Below, piece by piece: positions 18,496 through 27,689 of a stretch of DNA of 64,000 nucleotides. This stretch comes from Vibrio hippocampi (GTDB lineage Bacteria; Pseudomonadota; Gammaproteobacteria; Enterobacterales; Vibrionaceae), in assembly GCF_921292975.1 (NCBI RefSeq), contig NZ_CAKLCM010000003.1, forward strand, positions 558,001 to 622,000, in the 5' to 3' direction. Made by a program: the position numbers and the translations under genes. The notes beneath the pieces were generated by a model, which did not search any database, was not told where the DNA came from, and saw only the letters and a list, made by a program, of their open reading frames with translations. Positions within the stretch are counted from its first letter, which is position 1. Each line of letters begins with the position of its first letter.

Positions 18496-21400
18496 ATGAC
18501 TAAAGAATATTATTTAGATACTGACGGTTTCGTGATTCAAGATTACGACCTGAAAAAGACCTTTTCTTCTTTCTTGCCGGGTCTAGCGGGTAAAAAAGGG
18601 GTGCCGCTTTGGGCGTTTTACGTCAACCGCGGTCAAGGTATGTGTTCATTTGGCGTCGAAAACAAAGACAACCCGATTGTTGAATTTTCTCCGGCAGTCA
18701 CCGCATATCAAAACGTTAGCCGGGTTGGTTTTCGCACATTTGTTAAGATCGATGGTGAGGTTTACGAATTCTTTGGCGCGACTCGAGCGCAGGGCACGAC
18801 ACGAAATATGCGCATCAAGCGCGGTCAGTTTACTATTGAAGAGATCAACCCAGAGTTAGCGCTAACGGTTAAGATCACTTATTGTGGTCTGCCTAATGAC
18901 AGTTTTGCTGCCATTATGCGTAAAGTGGAAATCACCGATAATTCTGGAACGGCGAGAGAGTTTGAGTTACTCGATGGTTTATCGCAAATCCTGCCTTACG
19001 GCACTTCCAACTCACTATTTAAAGAGATGTCCAACCTGCTAAGAAGCTGGATGGATGTCTATAACCTTGACAATAATGTGCCGTTTTTCAAAATGCGTTC
19101 GACGATTGCCGATAGTGCCGAGGTGGGCGCATTGGATAAGGGTAACTTCTACCTTTCATTTGTTGACGGTCAATTGATTAAGCCGATCGTCGATGGCGAA
19201 TTGGTATTCGGTAATGACAATTCCATGACCTCTCCGGTCGCGTTTGTAGAAAATTCGCTGCAAACCTTACGTGATAAAGACCAAGTAACAGCCAATAAAA
19301 TACCGGTTGGCTTTTCTCCAGTAGATGTCTCTCTTGCCGCCAATCGTACCTTTACTTTACGAACCATGATAGGTCATGTTCATAGTGTTGAGAGCTTAAA
19401 CAACAAGATTGAAACCATCGCCAACAGCGCATACTTTGACCAAAAACTGGCTGAGTCTGAGCAGGTGATTGACGATTTAGTGAGCGACGTACAAAGTCAA
19501 ACTGCGTTGCCGTTATTTGATGAATACGTCAAGCAAAACTACCTCGATAACATCTTGCGCGGCGGTTATCCACTGGTGTTTGAGAGCGAAAAGAAACAGC
19601 ATGTTTACCATGTATTCTCGCGCAAACACGGTGATCTCGAGCGTGATTACAACTTCTTTAACGTTGCGCCTGAATACTTCTCCCAGGGTAATGGTAACTT
19701 CCGCGATGTCTGCCAAAACCGCCGTATTGATTCTCTGATCAATCCTAAAGTTGGCGATTTCAATGTGCTGTTGTTTGCTTCGTTAATTCAACTTGACGGT
19801 TACAACCCACTCGGTGTCAACGGTTCGACCTTTGAATTGGATAGTGGCGTTGACGTTGAGACGTTAGTTGCGGAAAACTTTATCAATGGTCGTGACGTGA
19901 TGCGAAACGTGCTGGCAGGTAAGTTTACTCCGGGCACCATCATTAACACCATGGCGAATGAAGGCATTGTATCGGTTAAGGATGACACCACTCTGCTGGC
20001 AGATATTCTTCAATATGCACAGCAAAATATCGAGGCAAGTTTTAGTGAAGGTTTTTGGGTTGATCACTGGACTTACATTCTTGATTTGGTCGAGTCTTAT
20101 TTAGCGATTCATCCAGATACGAAACATCACTTGCTGTTTGATAATCAGCAGTACAAATACTATTCATCGCCAGTCACGGTATTACCTCGCAGCGAGAAAA
20201 CGGTCATCACTAAACAGGGTGATGTGCGTCGCTATGGCTCGCTGCTGCACAATGACGACGATAAAGTGAAACGCTTGAATATGGATCTTAAAGGTTCTAA
20301 CTGGGCGGTTGATACTCATGGTGATGTCGTCAAAACCAACCTGTACACCAAGCTATTTACCCTTGCTCTCAATAAATTTGCCACTTTAGATCCTGCGGGT
20401 ATCGGCATCGAGATGGAAGCGGATAAACCCGGTTGGAATGACGCGATGAATGGACTGCCAGGTCTATTTGGTTCAGGTGTCTCAGAAACCGTTGAGTTGA
20501 GCCGCTTAGTGGCATTTCTAAAACAAGCGAGTTGCGAACATGGTGACATGCGCTTGCCGCAAGAAGTCACGCTGTTCGTGGATAACGTTCGTGAGTTGCT
20601 CACTCAAGACCTGTCCGAGTTTGACTACTGGGATCAGATGTCTAGCTTACGCGAGCAGTATCGTGAATCGGTTCGTTTTGATATCCAACCAGAGCAGGAG
20701 TCGATCTCGAGTGCATCGGTGAGTGCGCTTCTCGATTCTATGGCGCTCAAACTTGAGCAAGGCTTGCAAAAAGCTCGACAGCTTGCCGATGGTGTTTTAC
20801 CGACCTTCCTTTACTTTGACGCCGTGCGCTATGAGCCGATCTTGGAGCAAGCGGAACAGAAAATTGGTCACTACGGTTTGCCTTTGGTGCAAGTCAAAGA
20901 GTTCAAACTGCGCGCTTTGCCTCGTTTCTTAGAGGCTCCGGCACGCATGCTAAAAGTAAGCAAGGATTACCCGACAAATCTTGCGGCTCACGAAAAGATA
21001 AAGTCGAGCGAGATCTATGATAGCCAACTGCATCAATTTAAGACCAGCGAATGTCTTGAAAGCGAAAGCATGGAAATCGGACGAGCTCGTGCTTTCACCA
21101 AAGGTTGGTTGGAACGTGAATCCAACTTCCTACACATGAACTACAAATACCTGCTTGGACTGTTGAAGTCCGGTATGTATCAAGAGTTCTATCAAGAAAT
21201 CGACAGCAATCTGATCTGCTTTATGGATCCGAGTGTGTATGGTCGCAGCATCTTAGAGAACTCGTCGTTTATTGCGCCAAGCAATAACCCCGATCCAAAT
21301 GTGCGTGGTCAAGGGTTTGTTGCCCGTCTTTCTGGCTCAACCGTTGAAATGCTGCATATGTGGACGTTGATGATGTTTGGTGAACAGCCATTTGTAGTGG

Positions 21401-21666
21401 CTGATGAACAACTGAAACTTAACCTACAGCCAAAACTCGCTAAAGCGTTCTTTGATGATAACCATCAAGCTTCATTCACCTTTTTGGGGAAGGTGAAAGT
21501 GGTGTATCACAACACAGAACGAGTGGATACGTTTGAGCAATTTGCGCCCAAAGAATATCGACTGAGCTTTGTTGATGGCAGTGAAAAGAAAGTGACAGAG
21601 GTAGTCGATGACGATGCTATCGCAGTGCGAAATGGTGAAGTATCGCAGCTATTAGTGACTTTCTAA
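18496..21666 (+). CDS. Large GH94/GH149-like beta-glucan oligosaccharide phosphorylase
   Basis: A 1056-residue cytoplasmic protein without signal peptide. An N-terminal beta-sandwich (about 1-300) opens with a substrate-facing 'YVNRGQGMCSFGVENKDNPI'-type segment, as in cellobiose-phosphorylase-like enzymes. It is followed by an (alpha/alpha)6 catalytic barrel. The putative general acid is Asp649 in PGWNDAMNGL, equivalent to the WND motif of GH94, next to GLFGSGVSET. Typical GH94 enzymes have about 800 residues, so this one has an extra 250; long forms are known among beta-1,3-glucan phosphorylases. The inferred reaction is phosphorolysis of a beta-gluco-oligosaccharide to glucose 1-phosphate. 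The linkage is not provable from sequence, but the GH16/GH3 context favours beta-1,3. It is followed by hairpins and the GPH transporter gene. Confidence 0.75.
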   Translation: MTKEYYLDTDGFVIQDYDLKKTFSSFLPGLAGKKGVPLWAFYVNRGQGMCSFGVENKDNPIVEFSPAVTAYQNVSRVGFRTFVKIDGEVYEFFGATRAQGTTRNMRIKRGQFTIEEINPELALTVKITYCGLPNDSFAAIMRKVEITDNSGTAREFELLDGLSQILPYGTSNSLFKEMSNLLRSWMDVYNLDNNVPFFKMRSTIADSAEVGALDKGNFYLSFVDGQLIKPIVDGELVFGNDNSMTSPVAFVENSLQTLRDKDQVTANKIPVGFSPVDVSLAANRTFTLRTMIGHVHSVESLNNKIETIANSAYFDQKLAESEQVIDDLVSDVQSQTALPLFDEYVKQNYLDNILRGGYPLVFESEKKQHVYHVFSRKHGDLERDYNFFNVAPEYFSQGNGNFRDVCQNRRIDSLINPKVGDFNVLLFASLIQLDGYNPLGVNGSTFELDSGVDVETLVAENFINGRDVMRNVLAGKFTPGTIINTMANEGIVSVKDDTTLLADILQYAQQNIEASFSEGFWVDHWTYILDLVESYLAIHPDTKHHLLFDNQQYKYYSSPVTVLPRSEKTVITKQGDVRRYGSLLHNDDDKVKRLNMDLKGSNWAVDTHGDVVKTNLYTKLFTLALNKFATLDPAGIGIEMEADKPGWNDAMNGLPGLFGSGVSETVELSRLVAFLKQASCEHGDMRLPQEVTLFVDNVRELLTQDLSEFDYWDQMSSLREQYRESVRFDIQPEQESISSASVSALLDSMALKLEQGLQKARQLADGVLPTFLYFDAVRYEPILEQAEQKIGHYGLPLVQVKEFKLRALPRFLEAPARMLKVSKDYPTNLAAHEKIKSSEIYDSQLHQFKTSECLESESMEIGRARAFTKGWLERESNFLHMNYKYLLGLLKSGMYQEFYQEIDSNLICFMDPSVYGRSILENSSFIAPSNNPDPNVRGQGFVARLSGSTVEMLHMWTLMMFGEQPFVVADEQLKLNLQPKLAKAFFDDNHQASFTFLGKVKVVYHNTERVDTFEQFAPKEYRLSFVDGSEKKVTEVVDDDAIAVRNGEVSQLLVTF

Positions 21667-21701
21667 ATGAGTTTAGTTGAAACGTTTATTTAAACAGGGC
21701 A

Positions 21702-21763
21702 GGCTAACTTTCGCCAATAATTAGCTGAAAGTTAGCCCTCATAAAATCGGCTGTCGCAGCCGT
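21702..21763 (+). terminator. Two hairpins between phosphorylase and GPH transporter
   Basis: GGCTAACTTTC (21702-21712) pairs with GAAAGTTAGCC (21727-21737), and CGGCTG (21749-21754) pairs with CAGCCG (21758-21763). Neither is followed by a T-run, so they may attenuate or stabilise a joint transcript rather than stop it. Confidence 0.45.
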
Positions 21764-21825
21764 CAAGGTAGGATGTCTGTTTAACGAACGCTGTAATAAT
21801 AAAACAGATAACAAAAGGTATTAAA

Positions 21826-23337
21826 ATGAGTGAAGCTAAACCGTTTATTGACGACGAAAAATCTTTGCATTCAGCTTCAGATGATAGGGTTCCTCTGTAT
21901 CAAAAAGTAGCGTTTGGTGTTGGCTCGCTTGCCAACCAACTGTTTGCAGCGGCATTAGGGGTATTCATGGTCGTGCTAGTGATGGGCTTAGGTATGGACC
22001 CATTATTAGTCGGTATACTGGGTGCATTACCCCGTTTATTTGATGCCATCACAGACCCTTTGATGGGTTATATTTCAGATAACTTCCGCTCTCGCTGGGG
22101 TCGCCGTCGTCCATTTATCTTTGTGGGTGCCGTGATCACGGGTGTGGTGTTCATGCTGATGTGGCAACTTTACCCAGAGAATGGACAAACCTATAACTTT
22201 GTTTACTTCTTAGTGCTCTCTCTGCTGTTCTATTTGGGCTATACCATCTTTGCAACACCATTGGTGGCTCTGGGTTATGAAATGAGCCCTGATTTCCATG
22301 AGCGCACACGTATTATGGCGGTTTCTCAATGGATCGGTCAGCTAGCATGGGTCATTGCACCTTGGTTCTGGGTAATGATTTACAACCCTAACCTATACGA
22401 AAGCGCCGCCGTAGGCAGTCGCGATTTGGCGATTTGGGTGGGTCTATTGTGCTTGCTATTTGGTATTACTCCGGCGCTGTTTTGTAAAGAAAGAGTATCG
22501 GTGGAGAGAGATGCAGAGAAGGTGTCGATTGTTGGCCTTGGGGCGATTATCGTTAACTTCTTCAAAGGTATTTTTCAGACCTTTAAATGCAAACCATTTG
22601 TTCAACTGTGTGGCGCGACATTCTTAGTGTTTAACGGTTTTCAGACCGTGGCCCAATTTGCTTTCTTTATTATCGTGTTCTACGTGTTTAACGGTGATCA
22701 GGGCGCGGCTGGTACTTGGCCAGCATGGTTTGGCACCATTAGCTCACTTTGTACCTGTTTACTGGTGATTCCTATCATCACTAAGATGTCACAGAAAATG
22801 GGCAAAAAGCATGCGTTTATTGTTGCAACGCTGATCTCTGTCATTGGCTATATTATGCGCTGGTGGGCATTTGAGCAGTCGCTAAACCCAGAAACTCATT
22901 GGATGATGTTTGTATCATTACCGCTTATGGCGTTTGGTATTGGCGGCTTGTTCACCCTGATGATGTCAATGACGGCGGATGTTTGTGACCTTGATGAACT
23001 GCATACCGGTGAGCGTCGCGAAGGTGTTTTCGGTGCCGTGTATTGGTGGTTTGTGAAATTAGGGACTGCGATTGCGACTCTGGTTTCAGGCTGGGTGTTA
23101 AGTATGATTGGTTACACGCGTCTTGAAGAGATCCGCAACTCTTTACAAGCAGGTGAAGCGCTACTCAATATGCCGGAAGCGGTGGAAATCATGAACATGA
23201 TGCGTGTTGCAGACATAACGATTCCGGTCGTGACTGCCATACTTGCGGTTGTGGTTATGTGTCGCTATGACTTCTCGGAATCCCGTGCTAATGAAGTGCG
23301 TAAAGAGTTAGAGCAACGTCGTGGTAAGTTGTCCTAA
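21826..23337 (+). CDS. GPH-family (MelB-like) sugar:cation symporter
   Basis: A 503-residue inner-membrane transporter of the glycoside-pentoside-hexuronide family in the MFS fold, with about twelve helices. Visible signatures are FDAITDPLMGYISDN and RSRWGRRRPFIFVGA, the loop 2-3 motif of the family, and the C-terminal half motif MTADVCDLDELHTGERREGVFGA. It should import an oligosaccharide or glycoside with Na+ or H+. Its place between the phosphorylase gene and the LacI gene suggests short beta-glucans or glucosides as cargo, in parallel to the ABC importer. No operator was seen directly before it; it probably shares the transcript of the phosphorylase gene 159 bases upstream. Confidence 0.9.
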   Translation: MSEAKPFIDDEKSLHSASDDRVPLYQKVAFGVGSLANQLFAAALGVFMVVLVMGLGMDPLLVGILGALPRLFDAITDPLMGYISDNFRSRWGRRRPFIFVGAVITGVVFMLMWQLYPENGQTYNFVYFLVLSLLFYLGYTIFATPLVALGYEMSPDFHERTRIMAVSQWIGQLAWVIAPWFWVMIYNPNLYESAAVGSRDLAIWVGLLCLLFGITPALFCKERVSVERDAEKVSIVGLGAIIVNFFKGIFQTFKCKPFVQLCGATFLVFNGFQTVAQFAFFIIVFYVFNGDQGAAGTWPAWFGTISSLCTCLLVIPIITKMSQKMGKKHAFIVATLISVIGYIMRWWAFEQSLNPETHWMMFVSLPLMAFGIGGLFTLMMSMTADVCDLDELHTGERREGVFGAVYWWFVKLGTAIATLVSGWVLSMIGYTRLEEIRNSLQAGEALLNMPEAVEIMNMMRVADITIPVVTAILAVVVMCRYDFSESRANEVRKELEQRRGKLS

Positions 23338-23366
23338 ACTAGGGTCTGAGCAGACGCTCTAAACCA

Positions 23367-23398
23367 AAAAAAATCCCTTCGAAAGAAGGGATTTTTTT
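23367..23398 (+). terminator. Bidirectional rho-independent terminator
   Basis: AAATCCCTTC (23371-23380) pairs with GAAGGGATTT (23385-23394) around a GAAA loop. It has A-runs on the left and T-runs on the right, so it can end both the GPH gene (plus) and the LacI gene (minus). Confidence 0.88.
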
Positions 23399-23439
23399 TA
23401 TGTCGAGTGCGGAACGTGAGTCGATTCCTGCCTTAACCT

Positions 23440-24450
23440 CTACCCAATCCTAGCCACAGAGTCATGCACTTCTAACGTTGGCATAAGCTTTTGATTGGTG
23501 ACTCTGTCTTGCCCTTTTACCTGATCAATAATCATCTTACCGGCTATCTTACCCATCTCAGAAATAGGGAAGCCAACCGTGGTTAGGCGAGGGCGCATAT
23601 GACGTGACATAAAGTCGTTGTCGAAACCAACGATGGAGATGTCTTTACCTACCGTTCGACCCAATTCATAACAAGCATCGTAGACCGCAAGCGCGATGTT
23701 GTCATTTTGACAAAACACCGCGGTAATGTCGGGGGCTCGTTCAAGCAGTGTTTTGGCTTTATCAAAGTTGTCGAAATGATCAAAACGACCTTCAATCGTT
23801 AGGTTGGGATCGTATGAGACACCATGCTCCGCGAGTGCTCGGATATAGCCAAGCAGACGGTCCCTTGCATCATGTTTGTTCATTGGACCAGTAATACAGC
23901 CAATCGCTTTATGCCCAAAGTCGAGCAGATGTTTTGTCGCTAAGTAGCCACCCAGTTCATTATCCAAATACAAGCAGTGATTTTCTAACTCCGGGATATG
24001 TCGATTGAGCAAAACAAAGTGCTTAAAATCATTAGATAAATTTCTAAGGGCTTCGTCGGTGATGCGGTCGGCATGCACAATCACGCCCTCGACCTGCTTA
24101 GCTCGAAGGAAATGGAGAGATTCTAACTCTTTCTGTTCGGAGTCTTGACCACTGGTGACGATCAGGTGTAACCCCAGTTTATAGATTTCATCTTCCGCCG
24201 CATGCATCAATGGACCGTAAAATGGACCATCCAAACTACCAACCAGCATACCAATGCTGTTGGAGCGACTGGTAGCCAAGGCTTTAGCCGCTGGGTTAGG
24301 GGTATAGCCGAGTTTAGCAATGGCTTCATGAACTTTAACTAAATTCGCTTCTTTTACTGACGATTGGCCATTAATTACACGTGAAACCGTTGCTTGAGAC
24401 ACGTTAGCGTACTCAGCGACTTCTTTGATCGTTATGTTTTTTTTGTCCAT
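23440..24450 (-). CDS. LacI-family repressor of the beta-glucan locus
   Basis: A 336-residue regulator. The N-terminal LacI helix-turn-helix is ITIKEVAEYANVSQATVSRVINGQ (residues 5-29), with a hinge helix (NPAAKALATSRS, about 52-63). A periplasmic-binding-protein-like effector domain follows (60-336: IGMLVGSLDGPFYGPLMHAAE... AVFCQNDNIALAVYDAC). The operators in the locus are GAAAGCGCTTTC-like, the sequence class recognised by GalR/LacI proteins with this recognition helix. The gene is divergent from the ABC operon, with three operators in the shared 555-base gap, so it probably controls that operon and itself. The effector is presumably an internalised oligosaccharide or its product. It is closely similar to the LacI at 34.3 kb, suggesting duplication. 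Confidence 0.93.
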   Translation of the reverse strand: MDKKNITIKEVAEYANVSQATVSRVINGQSSVKEANLVKVHEAIAKLGYTPNPAAKALATSRSNSIGMLVGSLDGPFYGPLMHAAEDEIYKLGLHLIVTSGQDSEQKELESLHFLRAKQVEGVIVHADRITDEALRNLSNDFKHFVLLNRHIPELENHCLYLDNELGGYLATKHLLDFGHKAIGCITGPMNKHDARDRLLGYIRALAEHGVSYDPNLTIEGRFDHFDNFDKAKTLLERAPDITAVFCQNDNIALAVYDACYELGRTVGKDISIVGFDNDFMSRHMRPRLTTVGFPISEMGKIAGKMIIDQVKGQDRVTNQKLMPTLEVHDSVARIG

Positions 24451-24515
24451 TTTTTCGCCTAGATTGGCATAGCCTGGAATGTCATTCTATTTTAATCGAA
24501 TTGAAATCCACTAAG

Positions 24516-24527
24516 CAATGCGCTTTC
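24516..24527. promoter_or_regulatory. LacI-family operator (one good half), lacI side
   Basis: CAATGCGCTTTC, the reverse complement of GAAAGCGCATTG: one perfect half-site, 66 bases before the repressor gene start. It is likely autoregulatory if real. Confidence 0.4.
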
Positions 24528-24706
24528 AAAAGTTAATTTGTATTATTTTTAATCACTACCGAACAGGCTGGGCTTAATGATAAGTTGATTTATTAAACAA
24601 TTATGCTTAAAAATTGCCTTTAAAACAATCAATTAAATCTATAATTAGAACAAAATTGGCTTTCTCCTGACTGATGATGGAAACCAATTAGAAAATGAAC
24701 CATAAA

Positions 24707-24718
24707 TAAAGCGCTTTC
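24707..24718. promoter_or_regulatory. LacI-family operator
   Basis: TAAAGCGCTTTC, 11 of 12 positions matching the consensus palindrome, in the middle of the divergent gap. It could act as the auxiliary looping site. Confidence 0.65.
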
Positions 24719-24936
24719 ATAAATATATGTCTTTAGTCACAAAAATCAGCATATACAGGTGAGGGTAAGTGTTTATTAAGTAATTGATTTTAAAGTGTTT
24801 TATAACTAACGTCTTTTCGGGTCATTGTTTAAGTTATTGTTATTTAAAGATTTGTATTGTTTTGTGACCGCTTTGGCGAAAAACAGTGATAGGTTTGTTT
24901 GAATCAGCAAGTTGACATAGCATTTAGCTATGTTGT

Positions 24937-24948
24937 GAAAGCGCTTAC
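24937..24948. promoter_or_regulatory. LacI-family operator, ABC importer promoter
   Basis: GAAAGCGCTTAC, 20 bases downstream of TTGACA and 58 bases before the binding-protein start. It would overlap the -10 region or the transcription start. Confidence 0.7.
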
Positions 24949-25005
24949 AAATAAAGATGGCGACTTCATAGTGAATTCAATGGATTGTTGTTTGGAGGAA
25001 GTGAT

Positions 25006-26655
25006 ATGCGTCATGGTACCGCAGCTTTGGCACTGGTGATAAGTGCAATGGTGGGTAGTGTTAGTAGTGTGCAGGCTGAAGACATTAACTCAGGTGGAAC
25101 ACTCGTGGTACCAATCATCAATACAGGGTTTGTTGATAACTTCAATCCATATACCACCAAAGACACCTTACATGGTGTGATGTTTGAGCCTTTGATGGTA
25201 TTCAATACCATGACTGATGAGACGCATTGGCGTCTTGCCAAATCGGCGCAATACTCAGACGATTTAAAGGTCATTACGCTGACATTGCGTGATGGTCTCA
25301 CTTGGTCAGACGGTTCAGTACTTAACGCGGAAGATGTGGCCTATAGCTTTGAACTGATTAAAAAGGCACCCGCTTTCGATCTGAGAGGAATATGGTCGGG
25401 CGGTAACCTACAATCGGTGGTGGCAACGAATCCAACAACGGTGACTTTTACGCTAGCGGAACCTGATTCGACATTCTTGTGGAATCTCACGTCTTACCAC
25501 ATCGTGCCAAAAAAAGTGTGGGGTCAAGTAGAACAGCTGACTACATTTACCAATCCGAATCCGATTGGCAGCGGTCCTATGACACAAGTGAGTTATCTTA
25601 AACCACAGCAGATGGAGCTTTGCCGCAATCCTCATTATTACCTTGAGGGTCAGCCGCATCTCGATTGTATCTTGATGCGTTCATATAACGATAATTCGCA
25701 GATTCAGCCAGCATTGATCAAAGGTGAGGTTGATTGGGGTTCCAATTTTGTTGCGGATATCGAAAACACCTTTGTGAAAAAAGACCCCAAAAATCACCAC
25801 TTTTGGTATCCCGCCAATGACGCGATTCATCTGTACTTGAACACCAAACGTGAACCATTCAATGACTTGAAAGTGCGCCAAGCCCTGTCTGTGGCACTTG
25901 ACCGCGAGTTAATCGTGGATATTGCTGCTTATGGCTATCCAACGGTTAACTTTAACCCAAGCGGTATTGGCGAGTTTTATCATTCCTATATCGACCAAGA
26001 TATCAAAGCGCGTTACCAAGATTTGACGCAATACAACCAAGAACGCGCGACGGAGTTGCTTGATCAAGCCGGCGTTGTTGACCGTGATGGGGATGGATGG
26101 CGCGATCTGAGTAACGGCGAACCGTTTGAGTTTGCTATTGAAGTCGTGAACGGTTGGACCGATTGGATTCAAGTGGTGCAGATGGTCACAGAATACTATC
26201 AAGAGATTGGCATTAAGGCTGAGGTCAAAACGGTCGATTGGGCGGTGTATGACGCCAACCTGAGACAGGCTAATTATGATGTGGCGATTAACTGGTCAAA
26301 GGTGGCGAGCAACCCAATACTCACCTACCAAGAGTACTTCCTCTCTTCTCGTTTGGGCAAAAGCTGGCATGCCGGTCATGGCGTACAGAGTGCAGAAATT
26401 GACACCCTAATTGACAGTTTTGGCAAAACCTCAGACAAGAGTAAACAGCGCGAGATCCTATCCAAACTGCAACAATTTACCGCGCAAAATCTACCTTTTG
26501 TTCCACTGTATTCCAATCCAACTTGGTATCAATACAACTCTAGCAAACTAGGTGGCTGGCCAAGTGCTGAGAACCCATATATCCAACCGGTGTTCTATGA
26601 CGGTGGCAATCGCGTGATTATCTTGAACAACTTGTACCTCAAGTCTGGCAAATAA
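25006..26655 (+). CDS. ABC importer substrate-binding protein (family 5, oligosaccharide/peptide type)
   Basis: A 549-residue periplasmic protein with signal peptide (residues 1-25, cut near VQA-ED). The family 5 (DppA/OppA/CbtA-like) fold is visible as GFVDNFNPYTTKDTLHGVMFEPL, NPIGSGPMTQVSYLK and VRQALSVALDRELI. Family 5 proteins bind peptides, but a marine/thermophile branch binds cello- and laminari-oligosaccharides and chitobiose. The locus context supports a beta-gluco-oligosaccharide. The start at 25006 is preceded by GGAGGAAG, so the earlier in-frame codon at 24985 is rejected. It is the first gene of a five-gene operon under the operator at 24937. Confidence 0.9.
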   Translation: MRHGTAALALVISAMVGSVSSVQAEDINSGGTLVVPIINTGFVDNFNPYTTKDTLHGVMFEPLMVFNTMTDETHWRLAKSAQYSDDLKVITLTLRDGLTWSDGSVLNAEDVAYSFELIKKAPAFDLRGIWSGGNLQSVVATNPTTVTFTLAEPDSTFLWNLTSYHIVPKKVWGQVEQLTTFTNPNPIGSGPMTQVSYLKPQQMELCRNPHYYLEGQPHLDCILMRSYNDNSQIQPALIKGEVDWGSNFVADIENTFVKKDPKNHHFWYPANDAIHLYLNTKREPFNDLKVRQALSVALDRELIVDIAAYGYPTVNFNPSGIGEFYHSYIDQDIKARYQDLTQYNQERATELLDQAGVVDRDGDGWRDLSNGEPFEFAIEVVNGWTDWIQVVQMVTEYYQEIGIKAEVKTVDWAVYDANLRQANYDVAINWSKVASNPILTYQEYFLSSRLGKSWHAGHGVQSAEIDTLIDSFGKTSDKSKQREILSKLQQFTAQNLPFVPLYSNPTWYQYNSSKLGGWPSAENPYIQPVFYDGGNRVIILNNLYLKSGK

Positions 26656-26706
26656 TTGGGATGTTAGTGAGATGACGGAATTGGATAGCAGAGCTAAGGG
26701 AACATT

Positions 26707-27681
26707 ATGTCTTTTTTAATGCGTCGGTTTGGGTTTTATTTTGCGGCATTTTTGATCGCAATTTCATTTAACTTCTTGCTCCCGAGACTGATGCCGGGGG
26801 ATCCCGTAGAAGCACTATTTGCCGCGGCTCAGGGTAAAATGGATATGTCACAAATGGATGCGGTGCGGGAGATGTACGGCTTTGTTGATGGCAATATCAT
26901 GGTGCAGTATCTGCATTATATGAAAAGTGTGTTTACCTTGGATCTTGGTCCGTCGGTATTGATGTTTCCCGTTGATGTGTCGACGGTGATTGGAATGGCA
27001 TTGCCATGGACTCTGTTCCTTGCTTTGGGTTCTCTTATCGTGGCGTTAATCATCGGCGTGAGTATCGGCACTTATGCCTCTTATCGTCGTGAAGGTCTAT
27101 TTGGTCGTTGGGTGCCGCCTATTCTAGCGTTTATCAGTAACTTTCCTTACATCGTGACCGCGCTATTACTGTTTTATCTATTTGGTCTTAAGTTAGATCT
27201 GCTGCCATTAGCTTATACCTATGATCCGGCGTTAACACCTGAGTTCAGTTGGATCTTTATTAGCAGCGTGATTAAACATGCCATCTTACCGGTTGGGTCA
27301 ATGGTTGTGGTCGGAATTGCGACCTGGGTATTCAACATGCGTAACGCCATGATCAACGTATTGGGTGAAGACTATGTCACCATGGCCGAAGCGAAAGGGC
27401 TGTCGTCGACACGCGTTATGGTTCGTTATGCCGGACGTAACGCCATCTTACCGGTTGCGACTGCGATAGCGATGGCCATCGGCTTTTCATTCGCCGGCTC
27501 CATTATGACCGAAGTGGTGTTCAACTATCAGGGGCTGGGCAATATTCTGCTAAAAGGCATCATTGCCCGCGACTATCCTCTTATCCAAGCCATTCTACTG
27601 ATACTGGTGAGCGCGGTATTGACCGCTAACTTTGTTGCTGACCTGCTTTACGTTTGGCTCGACCCAAGGATTTCTCATTAG
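26707..27681 (+). CDS. ABC importer permease 1 (DppB/OppB type)
   Basis: A 324-residue inner-membrane permease with six predicted helices. It opens with FLMRRFGFYFAAFLIAISFNF and the 'PRLMPGDPVEALF' stretch usual for DppB-like proteins. It carries the EAA-type ATPase-contact loop (DYVTMAEAKGLSSTRVMVRYAGRNAILPV, about 225-250). It follows the binding-protein gene after 51 bases and is followed by the second permease after 8 bases, forming one operon. It builds the membrane channel for the imported oligosaccharide. Confidence 0.92.
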   Translation: MSFLMRRFGFYFAAFLIAISFNFLLPRLMPGDPVEALFAAAQGKMDMSQMDAVREMYGFVDGNIMVQYLHYMKSVFTLDLGPSVLMFPVDVSTVIGMALPWTLFLALGSLIVALIIGVSIGTYASYRREGLFGRWVPPILAFISNFPYIVTALLLFYLFGLKLDLLPLAYTYDPALTPEFSWIFISSVIKHAILPVGSMVVVGIATWVFNMRNAMINVLGEDYVTMAEAKGLSSTRVMVRYAGRNAILPVATAIAMAIGFSFAGSIMTEVVFNYQGLGNILLKGIIARDYPLIQAILLILVSAVLTANFVADLLYVWLDPRISH

Positions 27682-27689
27682 GAAGTGGT

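Larger units (their letters stand above)
24451..25005. promoter_or_regulatory. Divergent control region LacI / ABC importer with three operators
   Basis: No gene. Three operator-like sites occur: 24516-24527 (reverse half-match), 24707-24718 and 24937-24948. Upstream of the ABC operon lies TTGACA (24912-24917). It overlaps a perfect 7-bp inverted repeat, ACATAGC-attta-GCTATGT (24915-24933), just before the last operator. That palindrome differs from the LacI operators and may bind another factor. The multiple sites would allow DNA looping. Confidence 0.6.
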
